The notes below the pieces were generated by a model that saw only the letters and a list, made by a program, of their open reading frames with translations, did no database searches and was not told the DNA's origin. Shown here in pieces: positions 53,016-61,650 of a stretch of 64,000 nucleotides of DNA. Source of the DNA: Macrococcus carouselicus (GTDB lineage: Bacteria; Bacillota; Bacilli; Staphylococcales; Staphylococcaceae); NCBI RefSeq assembly GCF_004359515.1, contig NZ_SCWD01000002.1, forward strand, positions 62,001 to 126,000. The letters run 5' to 3'. A program made the translations under genes and the position numbers. Every line of letters starts with the position of its first letter. Within the stretch, counting starts at the first letter, position 1.

Positions 53016-53840
53016 ATGTTTCACGTTAAACAGTTGACAGTCAATGACGTCAACTATGAAATAGTAGATGAAGGACAAGGCATGCCGCTATTACTACTGC
53101 ACGGCTTTCCAGACTCTAAAAAACTGTGGTATCAGATGATTCCGGAACTTACAGAACAAGGTTACCGCGTCATTGCGCCTGATTTAAGAGGTTACGGCAA
53201 TACCGATATGACGGTTTCCTATAAGATAGAAGATTCAGCGAGAGACATGTTCGACTTATTAGCATACCTTGACATTACAAATGCGCATGTCATCGGTCAT
53301 GACTGGGGCGCATTTCTTGGCTGGTATCTGGCCGCCCAATATCCGACTTTAGTGGATAGTTATGTGGCGTTAAGCGTGGGCCATCCAAATGGTTACTTAA
53401 GAGGAGGTGGAGCTAGACAGATGATGAAGGGCAGCTATATCGGTTTATTTGTGACGCCAGGTATTTCTGAAAAACTCATTTCAGCAGGAGACTTCAGGAT
53501 ACTTGGAGAGATGGCTGAAAATGAAAGACTGCGGCAGAACTGGTATATGGATCTGGCGCGACCAGGCAGACTGACTTCAGGATTAAACTGGTATCGACAT
53601 AATATATCAGCGATACTGGGCAGTAAGCTGGATTCGGTGATGGTTCCAGTCATGGGAATCATCGGTAAGCAGGACCCGGCACTGACAACAGCTCAGATGA
53701 AAGCATCTGAACGATACGTCTACTCATCATTCGACTATCACGAAATTGATGCGGGACACTGGATGCCGGAGACTCATCCGGAAGTCATCACGAAATTAAT
53801 TCTCGACTTCCTATCGCTAGCTGATCTGAAGAAAGTATGA
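53016..53840 (+). CDS. Alpha/beta hydrolase, epoxide-hydrolase-like
   Basis: The protein is 274 residues. LLLLHGFPDSKKLWYQMIP (oxyanion HGFPDS), APDLRGYGNTD, and VIGHDWGAFLGW, in which the nucleophile is Asp, as in epoxide hydrolases and haloalkane dehalogenases; catalytic His in DAGHWMPETHPE. ATG 53016 is preferred over ATG 53010 because AGGAGG is then at normal distance. Substrate unknown. Confidence 0.85.
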   Translation: MFHVKQLTVNDVNYEIVDEGQGMPLLLLHGFPDSKKLWYQMIPELTEQGYRVIAPDLRGYGNTDMTVSYKIEDSARDMFDLLAYLDITNAHVIGHDWGAFLGWYLAAQYPTLVDSYVALSVGHPNGYLRGGGARQMMKGSYIGLFVTPGISEKLISAGDFRILGEMAENERLRQNWYMDLARPGRLTSGLNWYRHNISAILGSKLDSVMVPVMGIIGKQDPALTTAQMKASERYVYSSFDYHEIDAGHWMPETHPEVITKLILDFLSLADLKKV

Positions 53841-53845
53841 ACCGC

Positions 53846-53918
53846 ATTACTTTGTAATCTGGATACGAAGGAGTAGCCTTCATCAGTCATTTCATCAAAT
53901 CTGTTGAGCTGTGCATAT
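53846..53918 (-). pseudogene. IS4-family transposase scrap
   Basis: On the minus strand about 24 codons read YAQLNRFDEMTDEGYSFVSR then LQSNAV, matching the middle of IS4-type transposases (DY-x-x-L-x-x-F-x-x-M-T-D-x-G-x-x-F-V-x-R-L). Nothing further upstream or downstream continues it, and no inverted repeats are visible. Confidence 0.45.
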
Positions 53919-54098
53919 TTAAACGATCATTTATAATGATGAAATCCCTTGTATTGAATCTAGATGCGTATTACTGTCTCCAACCCTTATAAAGGACTTT
54001 ACTGTACAGAAAATAAAGTTTTAGAATATTCCGTTTAAAATCGCACGTTGAAATATTTTTATGTAACACCAGTGGGCCCTTATTATAATTATATTTTC
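53919..54098. other. Gene-free stretch
   Basis: About 180 bases, A+T-rich, between the IS scrap and the brnQ control region. I see no gene, repeat or convincing hairpin. Confidence 0.4.
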
Positions 54099-54123
54099 AG
54101 TTTTCTGACACTTATACTATAAT
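54099..54123 (+). promoter_or_regulatory. CodY-like box and -10 of the brnQ promoter
   Basis: AGTTTTCTGACACTT (54099-54113) matches the CodY motif AATTTTCWGAAAATT with three mismatches; an overlapping half (ATTTTCAG) lies just before. TATAAT at 54118-54123 is a perfect -10. CodY control of branched-chain amino acid uptake is known in relatives; inferred here. Confidence 0.5.
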
Positions 54124-54204
54124 GGGATGATAATTATCTGTGACTCTTTAAAGGGTGAAAATCTCGGTAATCAGATAGTTGAATACATCTCAGGAGGAAT
54201 TGTT

Positions 54205-55557
54205 ATGAAATCTAAACTTACTTTTAAAGAGAATCTATTTATCGGTTCTATGTTATTTGGTCTGTTCTTCGGGGCAGGCAATCTGATTTTCCCGATTCAT
54301 CTCGGGCAGACAGCTGGCTCAAACGTTTTTACTGCAAATTTAGGCTTTCTGATCACAGCAATCGGTTTACCGTTTCTCGGCATAATAGCAATCGGTATAT
54401 CGAAGACAAATGGTCTATTTGATATTGCTAACCGTGTGAACCGGTCTTATGCGTATATCTTTACGATTCTGCTCTATCTTGTAATCGGACCCTTTTTTGC
54501 GTTACCCAGACTCGCTACCACCTCATTTGAAATCGCCTTTGCATCATCTCTTCCAAAAGAATCAATCGGCTTCTATTTAGCGCTCTTCAGTGTAGTTTTC
54601 TTCTTAACCGCCTGGTTCTTCGCTCGTCGGCCCTCAAAGATTCTTGATTATATCGGTAAGTTCTTAAATCCTGTCTTTTTAGTGTTGTTAGGTCTTCTGA
54701 TTCTACTTGCAATGATTCGTCCGATGGGTGATGTGAGCGGCGCTGCTGTGTCACCTCATTATCAGGATTCTGTCCTGTTAAAAGGATTTGTCGATGGTTA
54801 TAACACACTTGATGCACTCGCATCACTGGCGTTTGGTATTATCATCGTCACAACCATTAAGAAACTGGGGATTACAGATCCTAAAGTGATCGCTAAAGAA
54901 ACCATTAAATCCGGGCTGATCAGTGTAGTGCTGATGGGTCTGATCTACACGCTTCTTGCCTATATGGGTGCAATGAGTCTTGGGAAGTTTGAGGTCAGTG
55001 ATAACGGTGGTATTGCACTCGCCCAGATTGCAAACTTCTATTTAGGAAAATACGGAATTATCTTACTGTCTCTTATCATTATCGTTGCATGTCTGAAAAC
55101 AGCGATTGGCTTAATCACCGCATTCTCAGAGACGTTCGTTGAGCTGTTTCCGAGTCAGAAATACATTATGTTCGCGACAGTCGTCAGTATTGCTGCCTTT
55201 ATCATTGCAAATGTCGGATTAACACAGATCATTGCTTATTCCGTTCCGGTGCTGATGTTTTTGTATCCATTAGCCATTGTACTGATTCTCTTAACGCTGT
55301 TCAGCGGTCTCTACCAAGATTCAAATATCATCTATCAGACAACGATTTACTTTACGTTAGTTGCAGCACTCGTAGATGGTATTAAAGCAAGCCCTGAGTT
55401 CTTAGTGAACACCGGCTTTGCTCAAGGACTCATAGCATTAGGTGAAAAGTATCTGCCGTTCTTCTCAATCGGCATGGGCTGGGTCGTACCGGCATGGGTC
55501 GGCTTTATCATCGGCTTTATCATTTATAAAATACGCAAACCTGTTCGCGCTGCATGA
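54205..55557 (+). CDS. brnQ: Branched-chain amino acid transporter BrnQ
   Basis: The protein is 450 residues with about 12 helices. [54 protein letters not shown] and [15 protein letters not shown] are BrnQ/LIV-II signatures. Imports Leu, Ile and Val with Na+ or H+. ATG 54205 is preceded by CAGGAGGAA; an upstream in-frame start at 54127 lacks one. The CodY-like box fits amino-acid control. Confidence 0.9.
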   Translation: MKSKLTFKENLFIGSMLFGLFFGAGNLIFPIHLGQTAGSNVFTANLGFLITAIGLPFLGIIAIGISKTNGLFDIANRVNRSYAYIFTILLYLVIGPFFALPRLATTSFEIAFASSLPKESIGFYLALFSVVFFLTAWFFARRPSKILDYIGKFLNPVFLVLLGLLILLAMIRPMGDVSGAAVSPHYQDSVLLKGFVDGYNTLDALASLAFGIIIVTTIKKLGITDPKVIAKETIKSGLISVVLMGLIYTLLAYMGAMSLGKFEVSDNGGIALAQIANFYLGKYGIILLSLIIIVACLKTAIGLITAFSETFVELFPSQKYIMFATVVSIAAFIIANVGLTQIIAYSVPVLMFLYPLAIVLILLTLFSGLYQDSNIIYQTTIYFTLVAALVDGIKASPEFLVNTGFAQGLIALGEKYLPFFSIGMGWVVPAWVGFIIGFIIYKIRKPVRAA

Positions 55558-55568
55558 CGGTTTATCTG

Positions 55569-55603
55569 AAACGACTTACCTTAAGGGGATAAGTCGTTTT
55601 TTA
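55569..55603 (+). terminator. Terminator of brnQ
   Basis: AAACGACTTA pairs with TAAGTCGTTT, followed by TTTT. Confidence 0.8.
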
Positions 55604-55728
55604 TTCCAGTAACGTTCAGCCTCTCCTGGTTCATCTCAACCACGTCCGGGATGAGCCATCATAATAGGCAAATGGAGTTGAAGTCTGCGGGTCATGACTT
55701 CATTTCAACCGGATAGCTATCGTCTGTC

Positions 55729-56562
55729 CTACCTGGATTGAGCAAACTGTCCATGTACTTCTGTTGTTTCATAAACATTGATGAAACAGTCAGGGTCTGC
55801 TTCTTTTGCGACACGTATGGCCTCCTGTAATTCATAACGCGTCAGCACCATCATAATCATCTGCGTAGGTTGTCCAGTATAACCGCCGTAAGAATCACTG
55901 ATAGTCATGCCACGCGTGATAGAAGCTATAAGAGCCTGTCTGACTGCCTCACCTTTTGAAGTCACGATATTGATAGTCAGTTTGATATGAGAAGTGAAGA
56001 TGGTGTCAATCGCTTTGCCGGTAATATAAATAGATAATAACGTGGTCAAGGCATTACTCCACCCTAAGAAGAATCCGGAACATAGGACAACAATGCCATT
56101 CAGGATGGTCATGATCATACCGATTGAAATATTGCTCTGTCTTGAGATGATCATCGCAATAATATCCATGCCACCGGTAGTCCCTGAATACTTCAGGATA
56201 GTACCGACACCAATGCCACAGAGTACACCACCGAATATCACATCAACTACTGGCTCTGAAGAAATTTTAGTGATCGGGATGAGAGTCAGAAAGATTGATA
56301 TAATACTGACACTCAGAATAGTCTGTAACATGACTTGTCTGGGTAAATTCATAAAACCCAGTATGAGAAGAGGCAAGTTGATGAGCAGGTTGACCAGTCC
56401 GGTATCCCATGACGTCAATAGATGAATGAGAAGCGCTGCACCGCTGAGCCCTCCACTGAGAACGTTATGAGGGAGTAAAAAGAGATTAAAGCTGACCGCA
56501 ATGATTAAAGAACCGATGACTGTAACGAGTAACTTGAATATAAAATGATCTTGTAAGCGCAT
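55729..56562 (-). CDS. YitT family membrane protein (DUF2179), second member
   Basis: The protein is 277 residues, same layout as the protein at 2898: SFNLFLLPHNVLSGGLSGAA, VIFGGVLCGIGVGTILKYSG, TGGMDIIAMIIS and a soluble DUF2179 end (GMTISDSYGGYTGQPTQMIM). Function not established. AAGGAGC precedes the start. Confidence 0.85.
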   Translation of the reverse strand: MRLQDHFIFKLLVTVIGSLIIAVSFNLFLLPHNVLSGGLSGAALLIHLLTSWDTGLVNLLINLPLLILGFMNLPRQVMLQTILSVSIISIFLTLIPITKISSEPVVDVIFGGVLCGIGVGTILKYSGTTGGMDIIAMIISRQSNISIGMIMTILNGIVVLCSGFFLGWSNALTTLLSIYITGKAIDTIFTSHIKLTINIVTSKGEAVRQALIASITRGMTISDSYGGYTGQPTQMIMMVLTRYELQEAIRVAKEADPDCFINVYETTEVHGQFAQSR

Positions 56563-56652
56563 TGTACAGCTCCTTAGTAAACAATAATGATAATATTATA
56601 TCAGAGTCACTGTGCGAAGGGGGATAACGATGAAAAACAATGAGGTGATTTA

Positions 56653-57534
56653 TTGAAGGTGAATCGTTATGTTTTATTGATTTTAGGGGTATTCTTTTTA
56701 TCTTCCTCTGCTATTTTCGTTAAATTAGCCGCAGCGCCGCCTGGTATTACGGCTTTCTACCGTATGTTGTTCTCATGCTTGCTGTTATTGCCATTTGCTG
56801 TAATGAACAAAGGTATCAGGGAAGAAATCAGGGGGATTGACCTGAGGAGAGGGCTGCTTATATTTACAGGCGGAATTCTGCTTGCTGTGCATTATATCCT
56901 GTGGTTCCAGTCCCTTGACTATACATCAGTCGCAAGTTCCACAGTCATCGTGACGCTGCAGCCATTGTTTGCCGTGATAGGTGGTTACTTCCTCTATCAT
57001 GAACGGCTGAATCCGAAAGCGGTTCTTGGCATTGTTATTGCAATCATCGGCTGCTTTGTAATCGGTTATCGTGATATGCGGCTCAGTACCCTGGCACTGA
57101 TAGGTGATAGTCTGGCGTTGATTGCAGCGGCAGTCATTACTGCCTACTTCTTTATCGGACAGGGGATACGTAAGGAATCTGGCCTCATCGTATATTCTGT
57201 TCTAGGTTACGGCAGCAGTGCGTGTTTTCTTTTCTTATACTGTCTTATTCAGGGGAATGACTTTATTCATTATAGTTCTGAGACATTTCTGTACCTGATT
57301 GCGCTCGCATTGTTTGCGACGATACTGGGTCAGACTATATTTAACTTTCTGCTCAGATGGCTGAACACAACTGTAATTTCGATGGCCATTCTGGGAGAGG
57401 TCATCGGCACCTGTCTGCTGGGGTATATCTTTTTGCATGAGAGGATTTCAGTCACACAGTTTATCGGCATTGCAATTATTCTGTTAGGGCAGGCGGTTTT
57501 TATTTTATACAGCAGAGAAACGAAGAACCCGTAA
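56653..57534 (+). CDS. EamA/DMT superfamily transporter
   Basis: The protein is 293 residues with ten predicted helices in two EamA halves (LSSSAIFVKLAAAPPGITAF, YRMLFSCLLLLP; second half ALIGDSLALIAAAVITAYFF). The end FLHERISVTQFIGIAIILLG is typical. TTG 56653 is the start, behind GAGGTGAT. Substrate unknown. Confidence 0.82.
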   Translation: MKVNRYVLLILGVFFLSSSAIFVKLAAAPPGITAFYRMLFSCLLLLPFAVMNKGIREEIRGIDLRRGLLIFTGGILLAVHYILWFQSLDYTSVASSTVIVTLQPLFAVIGGYFLYHERLNPKAVLGIVIAIIGCFVIGYRDMRLSTLALIGDSLALIAAAVITAYFFIGQGIRKESGLIVYSVLGYGSSACFLFLYCLIQGNDFIHYSSETFLYLIALALFATILGQTIFNFLLRWLNTTVISMAILGEVIGTCLLGYIFLHERISVTQFIGIAIILLGQAVFILYSRETKNP

Positions 57535-57560
57535 AGTCTATGACTTTACGGGTCGTTATT
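57526..57560. terminator. Hairpin between converging genes
   Basis: AACCCGTAAAGTC pairs with GACTTTACGGGTc; weak T tails on both strands. Confidence 0.6.
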
Positions 57561-58644
57561 AACGATTGGTTATCGCATGTTTTTCTTTATATTTTAGCCA
57601 GAAGGGTGCTAAGCATATGATGATAACTAGCAGGTAATTCAGGTTACCGAGTATCGGATAGACTTTGCCGACCAGCTGGGTGAAGCCGACAAAGCTTAAT
57701 GCGAAACCTGCGATAGTGGCAAGTGTATAAAAGATTTTAAATTCCTTTGTATTTACAGGCTTAAAGCGCGCTGCAAATGAATAGAACATCCCGATGGCTG
57801 TATTGAAGATCATACCGAATACAATGACGGACATCGCGATACCCAAGATCGGCGAGATTTCATTGACGATGCCAAGCATCGGGAGCGGTAAATCTTTTAC
57901 GACGTCAATCTGAGAGAAAATAGCTAAGTGACTCAGTATAATCATCACACCTAATACTAATCCGCCGACAAGACCACCGGTAGCCGCAATCTTACGGTTC
58001 TCTTCAGCACCGCCCATCACGATAGCCATCGCTGCGCCTAAACCGATATTCATCGAAACATAGTTAAGAGCTGAGACAATGAAACTTGAGAACGGTGATT
58101 TCACGTCTGTTGCAATATGGTTAAGCTTTTCAAAAGGGACATCTAATGTCATCAGACAGTAAACTGAGATGATGAGTAAGAAGATGATAAGGAACGGTGT
58201 GATATTGGCAATCAACTGAATGACTTTATCTACATTCATCATACCGCAGATAATGACAATGATAGCCATCAATAATGTACCTACGTATGAAGGCAGTCCA
58301 AACTGCTGTTCTAAGTTAGAACCGGCACCTGCAAGCATCACAACGCCGAAACTGAAGAGCGTGATAATCAGGACGATATCAATAATCCATGCCAGTATTC
58401 GGCCGATGACCGGATAATCTGTAATCTCTTTAATGACGTTCTGATGGTCAACTGCTTTGTACTTACTACCTAGCCATACTAAGTTCATACCAATATAACT
58501 GAATAATAGGGTCGAAATGATGGCTGCAGCAATTCCCAGCATCCCGTAACTGGTAAAGTACTGGAGGATCTCCTGACCCGAAGCAAATCCTGCTCCTACA
58601 ATAATTCCAATAAAGGCACTACTCATGATCAATACTTTTTTCAT
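57559..58644 (-). CDS. YkvI-family membrane transporter-like protein
   Basis: The protein is 361 residues with about ten helices, APC-like start FIGIIVGAGFASGQEILQYF, then SYIGMNLVWLGSKY and a long hydrophobic run. Resembles YkvI of Bacillus; substrate unknown, an amino acid or amine is plausible. AAGGAGA precedes the start; a CodY-like box lies about 45 bases upstream. Confidence 0.75.
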   Translation of the reverse strand: MKKVLIMSSAFIGIIVGAGFASGQEILQYFTSYGMLGIAAAIISTLLFSYIGMNLVWLGSKYKAVDHQNVIKEITDYPVIGRILAWIIDIVLIITLFSFGVVMLAGAGSNLEQQFGLPSYVGTLLMAIIVIICGMMNVDKVIQLIANITPFLIIFLLIISVYCLMTLDVPFEKLNHIATDVKSPFSSFIVSALNYVSMNIGLGAAMAIVMGGAEENRKIAATGGLVGGLVLGVMIILSHLAIFSQIDVVKDLPLPMLGIVNEISPILGIAMSVIVFGMIFNTAIGMFYSFAARFKPVNTKEFKIFYTLATIAGFALSFVGFTQLVGKVYPILGNLNYLLVIIICLAPFWLKYKEKHAITNR

Positions 58645-58686
58645 ACAATCTCCTTTTCATTATCAGAACTTCAATCATATGATTAG

Positions 58687-58701
58687 ATATGTCAGAAAAT
58701 T
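58687..58701 (-). promoter_or_regulatory. CodY-like box before the YkvI-type gene
   Basis: On the minus strand AATTTTCTGACATAT matches AATTTTCWGAAAATT with three mismatches; core AATTTTCTGA is perfect and shared in part with the brnQ box. Confidence 0.4.
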
Positions 58702-58962
58702 CTGTTCATGCTTTTATTTTAACTTAAATAGGATAATTTTTTAAGGGGTTATGGAAATTAAATGAATGATATTGCAAATGTAATTCTTTAAGTGCATAAA
58801 TAGGAAGCATTAAGACAGCAGATGCGGTGCCAGTTAGTAAACCGGGTTTTTCTCAGTGTGACGATTTCGTTATATTACTGAATATCATGAAGGAGATACG
58901 ATTATTCTTATAAGTAATGAGAGCAGGGCAAAATAAAAAATTGATAGAATAAGGAGGATGTA
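58702..58962. other. Gene-free stretch
   Basis: About 260 A+T-rich bases. No gene, repeat or strong hairpin seen. Confidence 0.4.
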
Positions 58963-59349
58963 ATGAAACGTTTCGTCTATGCTGTATTATCAAGTCTATT
59001 GCTTTACAGTATTCTCTGGGTGCTCGATCAGTTCTTTCAGACAACAACAGCCTTACTACTGCTTAACGTTGATTTTATATACAGCAACCTGCCTTTTGTG
59101 CTGGAACTCTCACTGCACGTACTGGTAGGCATAGTTGTTTATTATGTGTTGAGTTCTTTTTATCGCTATATCACTCTCTATCAAATTTCATTCATTATAT
59201 GTCTGGTGGTCTTTGCCGGGCTTTATTTTCAGTTGACACATCTCGCGGTCACAGATGTATTAACGCTTTCAATCAATGGGTATATCATTTGGCTGATAGG
59301 ACACTTTTTCTACTTGATGGTCGTTCATCTATTGATCAGAAGCGGATAG
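58963..59349 (+). CDS. Hypothetical four-helix membrane protein
   Basis: The protein is 128 residues. Four hydrophobic helices (FVYAVLSSLLLYSILWVL, LELSLHVLVGIVVYYVLSSF, ISFIICLVVFAGLYFQL, GYIIWLIGHFFYLMVVHLLI). AAGGAGGATG lies before ATG 58963. No family recognised. Confidence 0.65.
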   Translation: MKRFVYAVLSSLLLYSILWVLDQFFQTTTALLLLNVDFIYSNLPFVLELSLHVLVGIVVYYVLSSFYRYITLYQISFIICLVVFAGLYFQLTHLAVTDVLTLSINGYIIWLIGHFFYLMVVHLLIRSG

Positions 59350-59461
59350 CTGAAGAAGATTCAGATTATATTTATAATTTCTCTTCTTGCTTAAAAGGGA
59401 AAGTGGTAAGATAGAGGTGTCTTTATAATGTTAATTTTTTCACAAAAATGGAGGTCATTAC

Positions 59462-60289
59462 ATGAAAATTGAAAAACCGGTCAAAACAACAGAGGAAACA
59501 TTTAGTAACGCCGAGAATATCGCTGATATTCTCAACCAAGTCGCAACAAAAGAAGCTTCAGCAGATCATGAACCAGGTCGATTTATGCTGAAGTCCATTA
59601 TATCTGGCTTTCTGCTCGCTATCATGGCCGTATTCATGCTGGCAGTTAAAACGCAGTTTGAAGGTGCGAGTCATGGTCTTATTAATATTTTAGGTGCACT
59701 TGCTTTTAGTATCGCTCTCATTATGATTGTACTGACTAAAGCGGAGTTACTGACGAGTAACTTTATGTTCTTTACAGTAGGCTTATATTACAGAACGGTC
59801 TCCATGAGTAAAGTCGCTAAGATTTTTGCTCTTTGTTTCTTAGGAAATATCATCGGTAGTTTTATTTTATTCGGACTGATGACAGGGACTAAAGTTATGA
59901 CGCCTGAGATGGTCGCAGCTTTAACAAAAACGGTATCAGCCAAAACCGTTGAGGCTACTTGGTTAGCTATTATGATCAAAGGTATTTTCGCCAACTTCTT
60001 CATCAATATCGGTATTTTCATTGCGCTTCAATGTAAGGAAGCATTAGCAAAAGCATTCTTCATCGGTATCGGTGTTGTCATCTTCGTCTTCATGGCTTAT
60101 GAGCACGTTGTGTACAATGCTGGCTTATTTGCAGCGATGATGTTCTATAATCCTGATGCGATTTCGTGGATGGATATTCTGAAAAATATCGTCTGGGCTT
60201 TTATCGGTAATTATATCGGAGGCGGCATCTTCGTCGGTTTGGTCTATGCTTACCTGAATGGTAGAAGAGATGACATTGTAAAGGGTTAA
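59462..60289 (+). CDS. Formate/nitrite transporter (FNT) family channel
   Basis: The protein is 275 residues with six helices. The family features are ALIMIVLTKAELLTSNFMFF-like segment (TKAELLTSN), NFFINIGIFIALQ and FMAYEHVVYNAGLFAAMM, the second containing the pore His. Transports formate, nitrite or a similar small anion. TGGAGGTC lies before ATG 59462; single gene with terminator. Confidence 0.88.
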   Translation: MKIEKPVKTTEETFSNAENIADILNQVATKEASADHEPGRFMLKSIISGFLLAIMAVFMLAVKTQFEGASHGLINILGALAFSIALIMIVLTKAELLTSNFMFFTVGLYYRTVSMSKVAKIFALCFLGNIIGSFILFGLMTGTKVMTPEMVAALTKTVSAKTVEATWLAIMIKGIFANFFINIGIFIALQCKEALAKAFFIGIGVVIFVFMAYEHVVYNAGLFAAMMFYNPDAISWMDILKNIVWAFIGNYIGGGIFVGLVYAYLNGRRDDIVKG

Positions 60290-60297
60290 TAAAGATG

Positions 60298-60332
60298 AAC
60301 GGGGACCTCAATCCTAAGGTCCCCGTTTTTTA
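60298..60332 (+). terminator. Terminator of the FNT gene
   Basis: AACGGGGACCT pairs with AGGTCCCCGTT, followed by TTTT. Confidence 0.85.
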
Positions 60333-60399
60333 TTCGGCTTTTTTATTTAAATCAAGAATATCCTCTTGCAGTGAGAAGTTGAACTCCGTGACATCAGTC

Positions 60400-60885
60400 T
60401 CAATCTGAAGTTCCTCTGTCAGCCTCTTTTGGGTTTTTCTTAGGATGGATGAACTGATAACGTTTAATATCCTTCGTTGTTAACTGCCGTGATGTTATTT
60501 GATAAGGCTGGGTATAGTTCATCTCTGTTATCTTTATATTACCATTGCGGTAAACTTTTTCAACGTAAGCCACATGGCCTTGTTTTCCTCGAGGCGACTG
60601 AAGCAGAGAACCTGCTGCTGGTTTCTGATTGATCTGATAACCTTCTTCCTTGGCGCGGTCTGCCCAGTGCTTGGCATCATGCCATGAACGGCCGATCATA
60701 TTGCCGTCCGCCTTTACTTTATTGAAGGCGTAATAAGTACATTGTCCTTTGTCATAAGGGTTATATGCCATCGGGTCGGGCGTCATCTTAATGATAATAG
60801 TGTTCTTAAGGTGGACACCTTCATCGGCGTATTGATATAGACCTATACTGACAGCAAGAAACAGGACAGTCAGAATTTTTTTCAT
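60400..60885 (-). CDS. Secreted CHAP-domain amidase (SsaA-like)
   Basis: The protein is 161 residues. Signal peptide MKKILTVLFLAVSIGLYQYA; then a CHAP domain with catalytic Cys in YDKGQCTYYAFNKV, IGRSWHDAKHWADRA, PAAGSLLQS and His in GKQGHVAYVEKVY. Peptidoglycan amidase or endopeptidase; this class is often under WalR. After YQFIHPKK the frame ends in KNPKEADRGTSD; another frame continues open to 60340 and looks coding, so a late frameshift is possible. Confidence 0.82.
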   Translation of the reverse strand: MKKILTVLFLAVSIGLYQYADEGVHLKNTIIIKMTPDPMAYNPYDKGQCTYYAFNKVKADGNMIGRSWHDAKHWADRAKEEGYQINQKPAAGSLLQSPRGKQGHVAYVEKVYRNGNIKITEMNYTQPYQITSRQLTTKDIKRYQFIHPKKNPKEADRGTSD

Positions 60886-60912
60886 CGAGCACTCCTTTAG
60901 TAAAAATAATCA

Positions 60913-61135
60913 TTAAGGTAATTTTATTTTTAATAGTCGCATGCTATTCAGCGTGACGATTAATGTCGCACCGATATCTGAGAAGATGGCAATCCATAAT
61001 GTCAGCCAGCCTGGAATCACGAGAAGCAATGCGACCAGCTTGATTATGAGTGAGAACGTAATATTCTGCTTGATGATGGCGGGCGCAGTTCACACAGGAT
61101 AGATTCTGAACTCTGTATGTTTGACGTTCACTCAT
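60913..61135 (-). pseudogene. cadA-like cation ATPase collapsed by internal deletion
   Basis: Start [18 protein letters not shown] is the N-terminal metal-binding domain (C-x-x-C) of CadA-type ATPases. It is then fused out of frame to the C-terminal end: [54 protein letters not shown], stop. The pump is normally around 700 residues, so roughly 600 residues are missing, including the phosphorylation site. It overlaps the cadC end by 8 bases as in the intact operon. Confidence 0.85.
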
Positions 61136-61487
61136 CTTTTTTCGCTATATGTGCCAGTGACATTTCCATTATTGTTCTGACATGATGATCCTGTAATGAA
61201 TAATACACCTGCTTGCCTACTTTACGGGAACTCACTACATCTTCCTTGTATAGTTTGCGCAGATGACTGGACGCATTAGCCATACTGATATCCAGAAGGG
61301 CAGCGATGTCGCAGACGCATAAGGCTTCTTCCAGGCAGAGCGCATTAACAATCTGACTGCGGTTATGGTCAGCGATTGCTTTAAGAAAGCTCGTTGCTTC
61401 AGCAATCGGTAACTGATCCAGCTGCTGTCTGATATCTGCTACTTTCTCCTCATTGATAGAACTGACTGCATACATAGAATAGCTCAT
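61128..61487 (-). CDS. ArsR/SmtB regulator, CadC-like
   Basis: The protein is 119 residues. ALCLEEALCVCDIAALLDIS (metal Cys-x-Cys retained), MANASSHLRKLYKEDVV recognition helix, and QVYYSLQDHHVRTIMEMSLA follow CadC closely. The two N-terminal Cys ligands of S. aureus CadC (TCEIFCYDEEKV) are replaced here (MYAVSSINEEKV), so cadmium sensing may be altered. Start 61487 preceded by AGAGGG. Its target pump is deleted. Confidence 0.82.
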   Translation of the reverse strand: MSYSMYAVSSINEEKVADIRQQLDQLPIAEATSFLKAIADHNRSQIVNALCLEEALCVCDIAALLDISMANASSHLRKLYKEDVVSSRKVGKQVYYSLQDHHVRTIMEMSLAHIAKKDE

Positions 61488-61500
61488 TAAATTCCCTCTC

Positions 61501-61520
61501 ATTCAATTATATAATTGAAT
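61501..61520. promoter_or_regulatory. CadC-type operator palindrome
   Basis: ATTCAATTATATAATTGAAT is a perfect 20-bp palindrome directly before cadC, like the operator of ArsR/SmtB regulators. Confidence 0.75.
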
Positions 61521-61606
61521 ATAGTATAAAATGATTTTCTTATCACGACAATGAATATGCTGAACATTATTGATAGATAATGATAGTATCAAAGTGAAGG
61601 AACAGA

Positions 61607-61631
61607 TATAATATAAATGAAAGCGCATACA
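61607..61631 (+). promoter_or_regulatory. ptb operon -10 element and cre site
   Basis: TATAAT at 61607-61612, then ATGAAAGCGCATACA at 61617-61631, a full match to cre (WTGNAANCGNWNNCW). Position at the transcription start predicts repression by CcpA. No convincing -35 seen. Confidence 0.7.
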
Positions 61632-61650
61632 TAAGAAGAGGGGTAACTAA

